Assembly (NCBI GenBank): GCA_905250115.1
Contig: CAJNOI010000289.1
Coordinates: 23,840-87,839, forward strand
From: Adineta steineri
Lineage: Eukaryota > Rotifera > Eurotatoria > Adinetida > Adinetidae
Direction: 5' to 3'
Length of the DNA stretch: 64,000 bases
The number at the start of each line of letters is the position of its first letter. Within the stretch, counting starts at the first letter, position 1. Positions 11,401-22,258 of this stretch are shown here, piece after piece. Below the pieces are notes generated by a model. That model was not told the DNA's origin. It did not search any database and saw only the letters and a program-made list of their open reading frames with translations. Position numbers and translations under genes: made by a program.

Positions 11401-14400
11401 TTTATTGGAATAAGACGTTCAGTGACGACGACTGGAGATGATGGAATAGTTGAAAGTGGATCCGGCTGTACTTTTGTTGGCACAATAATGTCTACAAAAC
11501 AAAAAGTCAGCAATATTCACTACATGAATTTGTAAGTAAACTTTACCTTGAGTATATGTTTGTTTGTTTTGTATATCATGATTTGGTTGTTGAATGTCGA
11601 TTTCTTCAATGCCTTTCCATTTATTCTCATTTTTCCACTCATCAATATCTAGTAGATAAGCCCATGCTTCTAATTTTGATTTTTGCTTTCGATCAGCTAA
11701 CATCCAAATTCTTTCTCGAGTATTGAACTCATCACTATCTTCATTGTTACTAAAGACTTCATCCAATGGATCTAATATTAATTCTTGAACAATTCGTGAT
11801 TGACCGATCAAAGTTGGTAAATATATGAGAAACTCTAATATGTATTGCATTGGTTCTTTTTGATCACGTTGTAATTGAGCAGATGAACGAAGACGAATAA
11901 ACCACGTAGTCATTACTTGTCGATAAATATTCAATGGCATTCGATTAACTTGAACGTATTCATAAATAATAAGAGAACATAGATGACCAACACTTGCACT
12001 AACATTTCCATTGTTCAATTCATTTTCAAATTGTTCAAAAGATGAATCGATTGGAAGACGTAAAAGTTCATGATTAGATGTTTCAAGTACGAGAAGACCG
12101 TCGAGCTCTTGTTGTTTTCGAGAAATGAACATTTTAAATTGACCATATCTTGATTGAAAAAAATGTGACCATTGCAACCATGTTGGTAAATCATTCATAA
12201 TTGGACATTGAAGAATAATTTTACATAGTTGAGATTCATCAACAAGAAGTGATGATGGACACATGTTCAGACGATTGAGATTGACTTCATCCAACAACGA
12301 TTCTTCGAAACTATTAATAGAAATAAATTGAGAACAAAATAATATCAATTGTAGAATACTTACCGAATCATTGACTGTGCCGGCTTATTATGAAAGTGTT
12401 TTTTCGTTCGTTTAATGATTTGAGAGGTACTTGTTCTAGCAAGTACTCCACTAAATTTGTGTTGAATCGCTTTTTCGACAGCTGATAATTGATCTTTACT
12501 CAAAGGAATTTCTCTACTACTTGAATATTGATCACCTGGTTGTTGTTCTCTCCAATTATTAATCACTGTAAGTTGATTAACAAATGAATAGAGTTCATGT
12601 CGATCTCCTGACGATGAAATACTTTCATAGATAGCTAATTCTTTATTTGGATCAATTTTGTTACGATGCACATTTAGAAATGAAATCATATCAAGTGGAC
12701 TGTTATCATCAGTAATACCAAATTCAGAAAAATCTTCCAATGAATACTGATCACATACATGTTTTTTCACGTCCGATAATTGTTTTAAAGTAAGAACTGT
12801 ATCGTAGCGCATCAAAATTTTGAACATGTCGGAACAAAGTTGGTTCAGAGATACATGTGGAGTATCTTGAATTGAAGATGATGATGAATTTCCAAACGAT
12901 GTTTCAATAGATGGACGTGTTAGATCCGTAGTTGTATCAGACTATAAATAAAAGATATTTTAGCTTAACCCTTAAGAGCCGTATGTCCCTTCAAAGGGAC
13001 ATTGCATTAAACGCTATAGAACGAAGGAATAAAGTCTTCTCTAAAAAAGCTACTGTTTTTAGGGACGAAGACAGTCATAGTGAAAGTATGATGGAACAAC
13101 ATTATGCTAAAACAGTTATCAAACAGTTGTCAAACGTCCAAACCTAGCTCTTAGGATGTATAATTTTCCAAGCAAAATTGGTTACTCGGATATTGATATA
13201 TCCTGATATATACAATATAGATTCTGAGTGATATCATTAGAAATAACCCTAAACTATAGTTTAGAACAACTTTGCACCCTTTTAACTCTTCTACTAAGGT
13301 ATTCTGACGTTATAAAAAAGTACCATTTTAATGGCATTTTTGGGTATAGTAATCACGATTATTGTGAATTTTTCGCTCAACAGATAATTGGAGATATGTT
13401 AAAATATCATCAGAATGAACTTACAATAATTCTGAACCATATTAGAAACTCAAGCGCACAAAAAATTATGAATGTCATATTCCACCCAGGCCATCTGGGT
13501 GGAAAAAATTTTGGTCACACCCAGCAGTTCTAACCACGGTAAGTGCATATTGAGGGCCCAAAATATCTATTTATGTGATTAATTCTACCTGAACTTCACA
13601 GGAACCCCCTTCGGCTCTTAAGGGTTAACTGTTCGATAAACTCACATTCTGTATATCAGCCATGTGTTGTTGTTCTTTTCTTTGGTTCTTGCTATTCATA
13701 GATTTTGTTGTTACATGTGATGAAGAAAGTGCTGTGGAATCTTGTCTTTCACTTTCTTTCTTCTGGTGTTGATTAATTTTTTTCAATTCAGCAATGAACT
13801 CTTCAGGCTGATCAATTGTACCCAAATAGATACTAATATTTAATAAGCATCGTAAAAGCTCATTGTCTCGAATGTCCATCAATGTATCACGAACAAGTTT
13901 TTGTTGAGTTACAGTTAAATGTTTGTCAACGATTGAAACAAGATGATCAAAAACAGCAATAGGTAATTTATCTATATATGCTGATAGATTGAGTTCACTA
14001 GATACTTCACGTTGAATTTCCCACAACCGAGTTTCGACTGTTCTAATAATTTGTTTTTGAGCATCTGTCTCAACTCGTTTCGTATATTTTTTGTAATCCT
14101 GAGTTACTTTGCCTGATATCTAAAGACAATTAACAGAAACATGATTCGTTCTATCTGATTTTGATATATATATATATATACATACTTCAGATAAATATGG
14201 AAATGATTTACAATAAATACCAAGTTCTTCCTTCTTATGTAACTGGTTTTGTTGAAGAAGCTCAGCAATAAATCCATTATAATCGTATCGTTCATGACGT
14301 CGATGTTTGTCTTTAAAAGCAATAAAAGCATCTATTATTTGTCCACTAGTTATGTCTGGAATAGATTGATGACGTTTTCGTGGTTTATATTGAAATACTC

Positions 14401-15324
14401 GTTGTACATCGGGATTCTTATCTAACGGTCCTAAATGAGCCTCTTCATATGTATCAAATTTAAGAAATTTAGCTAGTAATGGATCAAGATCATGTAAAGT
14501 ACATAAATTGAAAATTTGTTCAAATATTTGCATATAAAAGGTGACATCTTTAATGCGATGACTAAGATTTGTTAATGTTTTCAAATGACGTGGATTGACA
14601 CGTAACTCTCGAAATGAATTAACTTTGTAATGTTCAAAGAGTTCTTTCTCAACACGTTCAAGTGAGACATATTCATGTAGTTGATGAATAGTCAAAATAA
14701 TTTCACATAATTTAGTATCGATTTCATCTTCATAAGTTGTCATAGATCGAGTTTCAGATTGAGCGACAGGATTATCTATGAACAGAAAGTTAAAATTTTT
14801 TATTTATAATGTAGTTAGTTAAAGTAAAAATATGGCTTACGTGTAATTGAATGATGGTTGGTCGTAAGATCTTGTTTTGTTACCGATTGAGGCATAAAAG
14901 CTAATAAAGATACAGGTTGCAATGATTCTGATGGTTTTTTCCAAGGACTATGTTGTTTCTTAATCGCGATTGTTGGTTCAGGTTTTACATTTTCGACTAA
15001 AGAAAATTAAGTGAGTTAAAATCTAAAGAAAAAAAAATATCTATTACGTGGCCGAGTCATCGATGGTTCGCGACTAGTTGTCTTGACTGATTTATCCTTG
15101 AAAAGTAAAAGAATAAAGCAGTCCGATAATGAATGATGTATATTTACTTCCGTTGACAATTTTGGATCAACTTTGGTTGCAACTGTCGATGCTACAAATA
15201 GTGATGGAAAATCTTGATCAACATACGTGAAATTTTCTGGCACAGCAGCAACCGTTTTCACCGGCTCATTTTTTGATGGTCGTTGGTTCTTTCGGTTATT
15301 CGAAAAACGATTGTTGCGATTCAT
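5431..15324 (-). CDS. NO VEIN / sacsin-type GHKL ATPase with C-terminal DUF3883 domain
   Basis: Thirteen exons can be joined in frame: 15148-15324, 15048-15096, 14841-14996, 14186-14775, 13646-14119, 12364-12941, 11547-12310, 9422-11491, 8508-8960, 7881-8454, 7268-7758, 6103-7218 and 5431-6023. They encode about 2694 residues. A sacsin/HSP90-type ATPase domain lies around 1000-1190, with the Asn-Asp box LELIQNSDDN at 1026-1035 and GHKGIGFKSVF at 1088-1098. The last 140 residues match DUF3883, the NO VEIN C-terminal domain: GRRGED at 2570, D2604, then E2620 and K2622 in FIEVKTT, the pattern of a PD-(D/E)xK-like nuclease fold. The N-terminal ~930 residues are low-complexity or helical and unrecognised. 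The role is probably chaperone- or nucleic-acid-related but unproven. A 57-nt in-frame candidate intron (9758-9814) would remove 19 residues. Confidence 0.85.
7821..7840. repeat. Single C-rich telomere-like arm inside intron 10
   Basis: GACACTCACATCCACCCTCA in the 122-nt intron 7759-7880 of the NO VEIN-like gene. No clear G-rich partner arm is visible. Confidence 0.45.
8984..9290. repeat. Long telomere-like fold-back split by a MITE
   Basis: G-rich arm 8984-9012 (GAGGGTGTGGGTGTGGGCGT and on) continues after the MITE at 9195-9250 with further GTGGGT units; the C-rich arm is 9276-9290. All of it lies in intron 8 (8961-9421) of the NO VEIN-like gene. Without the insertion the G arm would be continuous, so the motif predates the MITE. 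Confidence 0.65.
9013..9194. mobile_element. hAT-like MITE (182 bp) with 8-bp target duplication
   Basis: Left end CAGGGGCGTAA (9013-9023) and the reverse complement of the right end, CAGTGGCGTAA (9184-9194), are terminal inverted repeats of the hAT CAGNGGCGTA type. The identical 8-bp GGTGAGAG flanks both sides (9005-9012 and 9195-9202), matching the 8-bp target duplication of hAT elements. The interior has poly-G and poly-C runs and no coding frame, so the element is non-autonomous. The perfect duplication suggests a fairly recent insertion. Confidence 0.85.
12969..13624. mobile_element. piggyBac-like MITE (656 bp) in intron 5
   Basis: Terminal inverted repeats of 13 bp, CCCTTAAGAGCCG at 12969-12981 and its exact reverse complement at 13612-13624, are flanked by TTAA on both sides (12965-12968 and 13625-13628). 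A TTAA target and ends starting CCC are characteristic of the piggyBac superfamily. Inside are a 9-bp-arm palindrome near 12984-13003 and a second hairpin, CCACCCAG-CTGGGTGG, near 13482-13502. No transposase is seen, only short unconvincing frames. Removing the element and one TTAA leaves a normal 44-nt intron. Confidence 0.88.
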
Positions 15325-15929
15325 AATGGTTATATTTTTTGTTGTGACAACTGCAAAATAATAGAATTCAACGAAGAGACTGACGATAACTACTGGTTTT
15401 TTTTGTGCTGCTTGTAAGCGATAAGGTGAAGGGTAAAAAACAAAAATAAAATTATTCTCAACAGCGACTTGTTGTATAGCAGCGTCGCGTGCAGAACGTA
15501 AAAATATTCCATTAGCATTTTTTCTTCGTCTCTTTTATAATCGGAGAAAAAAAAGTGTTGAAACTTTTTCTTCTCGTATAATTCATATCGTAGCAAAAAC
15601 AGCGTTAAATTAAAGATGGCACTTGAAAAACTAGGGTGTGGGTTTGGATGTAGAATGTACGTTATTGTCATACCTTCACATCGACATCCGCTCTTCATTT
15701 ATTTATTACTACTATATTTTCTTCTGTTTAATTAAAAAAACAGTAACACATAATGACAGTATTAGATTTTCATTGTCAAAAAAAACATTTTACATTTACT
15801 TTCGCAAAAATAAAAGATAGATGTATACTTCAAGTATTTACTGATAGAGTATGAGCAAAATGTCAATCACAGTATGAATGCACGAAGAAAAATTTCGTGC
15901 GTATGGAGTAGTTTTGGAAATCGAACCGT
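15325..15929. other. Spacer upstream of the NO VEIN-like gene
   Basis: No gene. It should hold the promoter of the NO VEIN-like gene, but no clear TATA element is visible. A degenerate fold-back lies at 15633-15690 (GGGTGTGGGTTTGGATG then CACATCGACATCC). Confidence 0.5.
15633..15690. repeat. Telomere-like fold-back motif
   Basis: G arm 15633-15652, C arm 15676-15690, AT-rich spacer. The arms are degenerate but have the usual order. Confidence 0.45.
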
Positions 15930-16781
15930 TTAAAAGTCAATCTCTAGATATTCTGCTATTGGTTGGTATCCAATATTTTGATACATCTTGTTTGAAACAG
16001 GATTTGATTTATCAGTAAAAAGGATGCATTGTTTTCGATAGGTATTATGTATTAGTTCTGTTAGTTTATAAACAGCAGTAGTTGCAAATCCTTTACTTCT
16101 TGAATCTGGTGGCGTATATACCCAACTAATTACAGCAAACTTTTCTGTTTCTCTTACTATAGCCAGCATGCTAACGGGTTGTTGATCTCCGTTAAGAACT
16201 AATTTGTAAAGAGTCTTCTTTGTAATCTTATCTTCTGTTACGGCTTGTATTTCTTCGTCAGGTTTTAAAGGAAGTAGACCAGCATCTATCTGAAAATTTT
16301 TAAGCCACACTGTAAGAATAGGTAGATCTTGTGTAGTTGCTAATGTGAGTATACTGTTTTGAACGAGTTCAATATTCTGTAGGGTTTCTATAGTATGTAA
16401 AAGAAGAGTTGTTGATGCAGTAATAGGCTTTTGATAAATTTCCATAAAACTATTAACCACAGCAATTTTACCATTTACCCCTTTTAGATGTATTTGATTA
16501 CGATTGAAATAACTTACAAGTGGTTTAACAGCAACATCAAATTGTGTTGTAAATGCTGCTAAGTTCGTTTTATTAGGCGTTGAAATTGCACACGAAATGA
16601 TATTACCACTTTTTTCAATAGCTGCAATCAGAATCAATTTTTCAGGATCAACAGATTTGTTAAGAAAAGAACTGCATATTCCTAGAATTACATTGTTTTC
16701 ACATTCGTTTTGCATCAGTAGAGACCCACAATCATTCAAAAATGTGCTAATATTATCATATTTTCTAATTTCTTGGACCAT
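15930..16781 (-). CDS. GNAT-family N-acetyltransferase, bacterial type
   Basis: Single-exon, 283-residue protein. The C-terminal GNAT domain (about 180-283) shows the acetyl-CoA-binding motif A as VYTPPDSRSKGFATTAVYKL, with the R/Q-x-x-G-x-A loop as RSKGFA, and motif B as SNPVSNKMYQNIGYQPI. The N-terminal ~170 residues match the less conserved half typical of bacterial two-part GNAT enzymes that carry the VYTPPEHRGRGYA signature. Length and layout fit actinobacterial and Bacillus-type enzymes better than animal acetyltransferases. It transfers an acetyl group from acetyl-CoA to an unknown amine and is probably cytosolic. Lack of introns next to a 13-exon gene, plus the bacterial signature, suggests horizontal acquisition; AT-rich composition like its neighbours suggests it is old or adapted. 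Confidence 0.85.
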   Translation of the reverse strand: MVQEIRKYDNISTFLNDCGSLLMQNECENNVILGICSSFLNKSVDPEKLILIAAIEKSGNIISCAISTPNKTNLAAFTTQFDVAVKPLVSYFNRNQIHLKGVNGKIAVVNSFMEIYQKPITASTTLLLHTIETLQNIELVQNSILTLATTQDLPILTVWLKNFQIDAGLLPLKPDEEIQAVTEDKITKKTLYKLVLNGDQQPVSMLAIVRETEKFAVISWVYTPPDSRSKGFATTAVYKLTELIHNTYRKQCILFTDKSNPVSNKMYQNIGYQPIAEYLEIDF

Positions 16782-17941
16782 TTTATTGTGCGTTTTAGTA
16801 ATCTAAAATAGCACAATATTTCAAACAATTAGCTTTCATTCATAGAATGTAAGTGTATCAATCTTATTTATTCGACGAGATTAAATACCATATCTAGACG
16901 ACAAGTTGCGATAATAGATTCTTTCTCTATTGACGCTCGATGAATGTTAAGAAGGACATGAAGTATAATTTGATACTACAAAAACGTTTTACTCTCTTCA
17001 GTTAGATAAGCCAGCAAATGTTGATTTAAATCTTTATGAATTAATATGCTAAAATATATTATATCAGAAAAGAAAATTGAAACTAACATATCCGATGTCG
17101 TCGACGCCATGTGATACAGTCTTATTCTGTTAACTATTATCTGAAAAGAAAAAAACTGTACGTGGTGGTTCTTTTTTACCTGTATATATTAGAAGAGATG
17201 AGTGTGGTGTGATAAGTTTTATAAAGAATAGTTACATCATGCTTGTATGTGTCATGATTCTTATCATTGTGTGAAACTAGCGCAATGTTTCATAATATAC
17301 ATATTTTAATCGCAGTTTTGAAATAAATGATGATATCGTTAACTCCTACTAACTGATGTTTGATTTTGTGCAAATGTTATAAAAAAAGCCAGGGTGGATT
17401 TGGGTGTTCCTTCTGCAATGACATCCACACCCTCAAGTTTTCACATATTTTTCTTAAAACTGAATCTGTTTCTAACATCCATTCTAATATCGATGAATTG
17501 ATTTTAACCTTAGTATGCTATAGCATTTTTTTTGCACCTCATTGGTAGTATAAAGTTTATGTAGTGTGCTTATTTTAGTTTTGCATTAGTGTTTTTTTGA
17601 TCCAGATATGTTATACGGTACTATATAAATGAAAAAAAGACGTCATTAACAATCAGTAACATAAAAATACATGGTATAATTACATTATTTAATTGATAAG
17701 TATGTTGTGATAGAAATAAATTTAATTGATGCATATGACATGCAATTTTATTCTTTTCTTTCATTTTTCAAAAGGCTTTCCTTTCACTGGAAATGATAAA
17801 CAGAATGACTGCTCAATCAAGTATATACAGATAATTGGTTGTGCGTGCTAAAGATATTGTCGTTCTTTGATAATATAATGGAATGCATGATAATTATATT
17901 TATATATAGATAGATATATACAAAAGCTCTAAGCCCATTTT
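16782..17941. other. Spacer between divergent GNAT and receptor genes
   Basis: AT-rich, divergent promoter region. No gene seen. It contains the fold-back 17391-17435. Confidence 0.6.
17391..17435. repeat. Telomere-like fold-back motif
   Basis: G arm AGGGTGGATTTGGGTGT and C arm ACATCCACACCCTCA. The outer parts (AGGGTGGAT/ATCCACACCCT) pair well around a ~13-nt loop. Confidence 0.6.
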
Positions 17942-19020
17942 ATGAAAAATTTTACATCGAGGACAGTAAAAGTTAACAATAGTATGTCATCATCAATTAT
18001 TTCATTACTTGCATTAGTTGGTAAACAAATAACTATTTATTTGGGTATATCTACTCTTATTGCTGGTGTTATTGGTGGATTACTCAATATCATTGTTTTT
18101 CTTAGTTTGAGAACTTTTCGACAAAGTTCTGCTGCGTTTTATTTGACTATTATGTCCATTTTCAATATAGGCCAAATGCTTACAGGTTTACTTTCTCGTA
18201 TTATGACTAGTGGTTTTGGTATTGATTGGACACTAACATCTTTATCGTATTGCAAGTTACGAACTTATTGTTTCTATATGTGTGCATTAACATCAATGAC
18301 TTGTATTTGTCTGGCAATAATTGATCAATATTTAGCCACCTCTTCTCGTGCACGATGGCGACAATTGTGTAATATGAAAATAGCACGTCGTTTGGTATTA
18401 CTATTTGTTTTCATTTGGATTATTCATAATATTCCTTATCTAATCTATTATGATCATGTTATATCGATATCAACAGGCAAAGTTACATGCACATATACAA
18501 ATACTATTTTTCAACAATATAATATCTATAGTACTGCTCTAATTATTGGAAAAGTTATTCCTATATGCATTACATTTGTTTTTGGACTTTTGGCTTATCG
18601 TAATGTACAACAATTAAGTTATCAGACAGTTCCACTCGTGCGTCGTGAATTAGATAAACAATTGACAGTAATGATTTTAGTACTCATTGTTTTTGCTTTC
18701 TTTACTAATGTGCCATATATTATTGTAAGCATTTTATTGGTAATACCAGGACTTACTCAAGATCCTGTCGTAGCAGCACAAATACAATTTGCGAATCTTG
18801 TGGCCATGTTTCTTGTTTATATATATTTTGCAGTGAGTGTGTTTAAATTAAATATATAGAATCAGAAAAATTCTTTTCCTATTTTTAGAGTCCATTTTAC
18901 ATCTATGTATGTGTGTCGAATCGATTTCGTCGACAATTGATATATGTATCATTTGAGATATATCACAATCGATGGCAACCAAGAAGAATGGTAATCAATC
19001 AAATTATGCCAGAAACTTGA
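17942..19020 (+). CDS. Orphan rhodopsin-like 7TM receptor A
   Basis: Two exons, 17942-18832 and 18889-19020, joined by a 56-nt GT-AG intron (18833-18888), give 340 residues. Reading through the intron would end the protein inside TM7; splicing restores a full TM7 (SPFYIYV) and a basic cytoplasmic tail, which is why the two-exon model is preferred. Seven hydrophobic segments are seen at about 29-53, 63-86, 104-127, 146-168, 193-222, 239-264 and 277-303. The third ends in IIDQY, so the DRY arginine is replaced by glutamine. Like its neighbours it carries a serine pair after this motif. Plasma-membrane receptor; the ligand is unknown, and invertebrate peptide receptors are the most likely relatives. 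Confidence 0.85.
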
Positions 19021-20533
19021 ATAGTATCAGATACCGATGTCTATTCGTTAAAAAACGTTATTTTAATGTTGTAACTGTAAAATGTTCATTATTATTTATT
19101 AATATTAAAGTTTAACATCAGATCATTGTATTCTTTTCTTGAGAATGTTTGTTGAATTATTAGATGCAGCAGAAATAGAAATAATCCATTTCGTGTTTGT
19201 TTTGTGAAGCATCGATGTTTGATAATCAATGGTAATAATTAGAGTATAAATTTAGTTTTTTCTAATTATCAACGAATTATTAATTTGTTCTGCTTCTGTT
19301 TATTAATTCACTAATATCTATTGCATGATAAAAAGAGAGAGTGTGGGTGTCTCTTAATCCACAGCCACATCCATTACACTCGCATCCTCAGTTGTTAATA
19401 ACGATATAAAACAAATGAATCAGAATGCACGAAATAGTACTATACAATCAGTTTTATAATACGTTGTCCATAAATATAATTACTTCTAATGTATAAAATC
19501 CTGTACATAACTATATTATATTCTGTTTAACGTCGTAGTAACGATCAACTAGAAAATTTATTAGTCACTACGAAGTAGCAGTCGATATAATCGGGGATTT
19601 ATTATTTATATAAAGAGAAAAATTATTAAAATTGGGTCTAAATAAATTATTTGATCGGTGGATGTATGTGTGTGACTGAGAATATTGATGTCAGTGTTGC
19701 TTTTATTGCTCCACACCGGTACGCTCAAATTCGTTCATGTTCTCTGATATTTCTTAATGATTATATATCATTGATATACATCGACAAGCGAACTAGTTAT
19801 TATTACATTTTATTAAACAATTTTAATTTAATAGAATTGTTCTACAAATAATCAGAGAAACAAATTTTTTCTTATTTTGAGAAAGATAAATTGAATTGAA
19901 ACTTCTACATTTTTTTAATGGAACTTCTTAAAATTGTAAGATTTTTTATTCTATATATAAGTCTAAAAGATATTCTTTAGAAATTTTCTCATAGATTATT
20001 CTATTCATTTTTGATCTACTTGTTTAACAGAGAATTCTTTTATACGCAATAAACTACAACAGACAATCTGAACGTTCACAAAGTTTTTCCTAAAACAAGA
20101 TAATACATTTCTTATATTAGTTAATTAAATTATACATATCAATTATTGCTCTATCTGTTTGTCATGTAAGCAATTAATATTATATAAAATACGTTGAGGC
20201 ATTTTTAGATCTGCAGACTTCATTATTTTACGCTAGCGAATAAAAGAGAAACGATGGTTTTTCTATGAAAAACAAACTTATACTCGTGACTTCTGTACAT
20301 CATAATATCCGCAAGAAATAGTCTAATGTTCTCTGAGGACATTCAATAAAAAGATTATTTAGAAAAAAAATGATGCAATTAATATTCTATTCTATTTTAA
20401 ATAGATTATATCGAAATGCGAAGAATATTAATGATACGTACTTTCACCTTATTATTTATTAAAAGTCATTTTATTCCTTCTTTTAGTCAGATCTTTTATT
20501 TTCTTTTTTTTGAATTAACTATATATTGCAACT
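19021..20533. other. Intergenic spacer
   Basis: AT-rich with no supported gene; short frames here have no recognisable content. One fold-back occurs at 19335-19390. Confidence 0.6.
19335..19390. repeat. Telomere-like fold-back motif
   Basis: G arm AGAGAGAGTGTGGGTGT at 19334-19350 and an extended degenerate C arm 19359-19390 (CCACAGCCACATCC and on). Confidence 0.5.
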
Positions 20534-21502
20534 ATGTTCCAGTACCATTCTAATAAAATTGAAGTAATGAATACAACGTCACCATCTACTCAATATAATT
20601 TACAAGTTGAAATTAATAAAATATCCATCTATGTTTACCCAATCACTATTATATTGACGATTACAACAAATATACTAAATATTTGTGTACTTTGTCGTCG
20701 AAATCTTCGATTATCTTCCAGTACACAATATTTTCTTGCTTTTGCTTTATCAAGTATATTATATACATGCGAAATACCTGTAATGATGTTTATTCGTATT
20801 CGTTATGGCTATATTGTCACATCATTATCAGTTGGATGTCGATTACAAACATTTATGATAAATATAATGCCATTATTTATTTCAACTATGTTAGTATTTG
20901 CTTCAATTGATCGATTTTTTGTTAGTTCATCAACAGTAAGAATGCGCAATTTGAGTCAAGTACATATTGCACGACGAATTATAATTATTACTATCATATT
21001 GACTGTTATCTACATATCTCCAATTCTTCTTATCTATTATTTTAATTCTAATATGAATCAATGTATTTCATATTCATCAACAATTGCTATTATTTATCTC
21101 TCAAGTCGAATCATTTTTTCTTATATTATTATACCATTCGCTATGGCTATATTTGGTTTCTTAATAATACGTAATATTCGAAATCAAATACATCGTATCA
21201 ATCCATTCGCTATAAATCCCAAACAGCAAAATCGTCGTCGTTATCGTCGTATAGAAAATCAATTAGCTCGAATGTTAATCCTACAAGTGAGTGCATATCT
21301 TATCTTTTCTACACCTGCAGGCGTTGGTTATACATTAGTAACATTTATTCCGTCAATGAATACAGTATTTGTGAATCAATTACGAATTATTTTTAGTCTT
21401 TGGCAACAAAATATCTATTTTTTAACATTATTTATCTATATACTTTCATCGAAAACTTATCGACAAGAATTTCTTCATATGTTCAAATTGAAGCATTTCT
21501 AA
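20534..21502 (+). CDS. Orphan rhodopsin-like 7TM receptor B
   Basis: Intronless, 322 residues. The extracellular N-terminus holds an Asn-Thr-Thr glycosylation site. TM segments are at about 32-55, 67-88, 108-128, 146-168, 185-210, 245-270 and 286-307. TM3 ends with SIDRFF, keeping the arginine of the DRY motif, followed by two serines as in the neighbouring receptors. A long basic third cytoplasmic loop (residues ~215-242, Arg-rich) fits G-protein coupling. TM7 lacks a clear NPxxY. An in-frame Met at residue 12 (20567) is an alternative start. It belongs to the same local family as the genes at 17942 and 22259. Confidence 0.85.
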   Translation: MFQYHSNKIEVMNTTSPSTQYNLQVEINKISIYVYPITIILTITTNILNICVLCRRNLRLSSSTQYFLAFALSSILYTCEIPVMMFIRIRYGYIVTSLSVGCRLQTFMINIMPLFISTMLVFASIDRFFVSSSTVRMRNLSQVHIARRIIIITIILTVIYISPILLIYYFNSNMNQCISYSSTIAIIYLSSRIIFSYIIIPFAMAIFGFLIIRNIRNQIHRINPFAINPKQQNRRRYRRIENQLARMLILQVSAYLIFSTPAGVGYTLVTFIPSMNTVFVNQLRIIFSLWQQNIYFLTLFIYILSSKTYRQEFLHMFKLKHF

Positions 21503-22258
21503 GGCATCATCTTACGATGATCGTTATAAACCTTTTATTTTTCTTGTTTGTGTAACTGTTTCGTCTTTGTCAATATAAATATTTTGAATAATTAATTATT
21601 TTATTTTTCGACAATATTTCTACTAGTAATTGTAACGGAAAATAGAATAATGTATATAAATCTTTTATTGAATAAATATAACAATAAAAGATTAATAGAA
21701 TAATCCCTATTGCTACTTTACTGAGCTTACGGTTCAGACTCTATTCCGTCTTCGTGTCTTATAATACAATTCAGATTAATTCTTTAATCATTACGTTGAG
21801 TCCAAGTTTCGTCTCCAGTGTACGTGTTAAGACTAACTATATCTAGTATACAAAGCAAGAGAAAAAAAACAGAACACAAGAACGGTAAATGTGATAAAAC
21901 AAGGAGGTTATTGAAAAGGATGTCCATCTATATTCTTGGCATATTAATATCTTAAAAGACAGATGGATTTATAGGTGAACAATACATAAGCTCGTTTACT
22001 CAACTATAATATCAGTTTTTATTTGATCTTGACGTGCGTAAAAATATATTCTCAGACAAGAATATCGCTGCTTGAATGCGTTTGTGAATTGCAAAAATAA
22101 TTGTGAACGAGGTGTGCATTACTTTGTTTTTATATTTTTTGTGTGAAAAAAATTAAGAATTTATTTAAAAGTTTTTTTTTGCCGCATAGTTAGATAAAAT
22201 AAATTAATGTGGGATTTTAATGAGTTTTTGCAGATTGATTAACTCGTTGAAAGTGCAT
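21503..22258. other. Spacer between convergent receptor genes
   Basis: AT-rich 3' flanks of two convergent receptor genes. AATAAA-like signals occur just after both stops. Nothing else seen. Confidence 0.6.

Noticed and set aside
12932..13533. Two frames of 71 and 101 codons inside the piggyBac-like element
   Set aside because: No transposase motifs (no DDD/D pattern, no Cys-rich end) and frames run across the element boundary; treated as non-coding MITE interior.
15390..15820. Frames of 60-100 codons upstream of the NO VEIN-like gene
   Set aside because: They overlap a telomere-like fold-back and poly-A/T runs; look non-coding.
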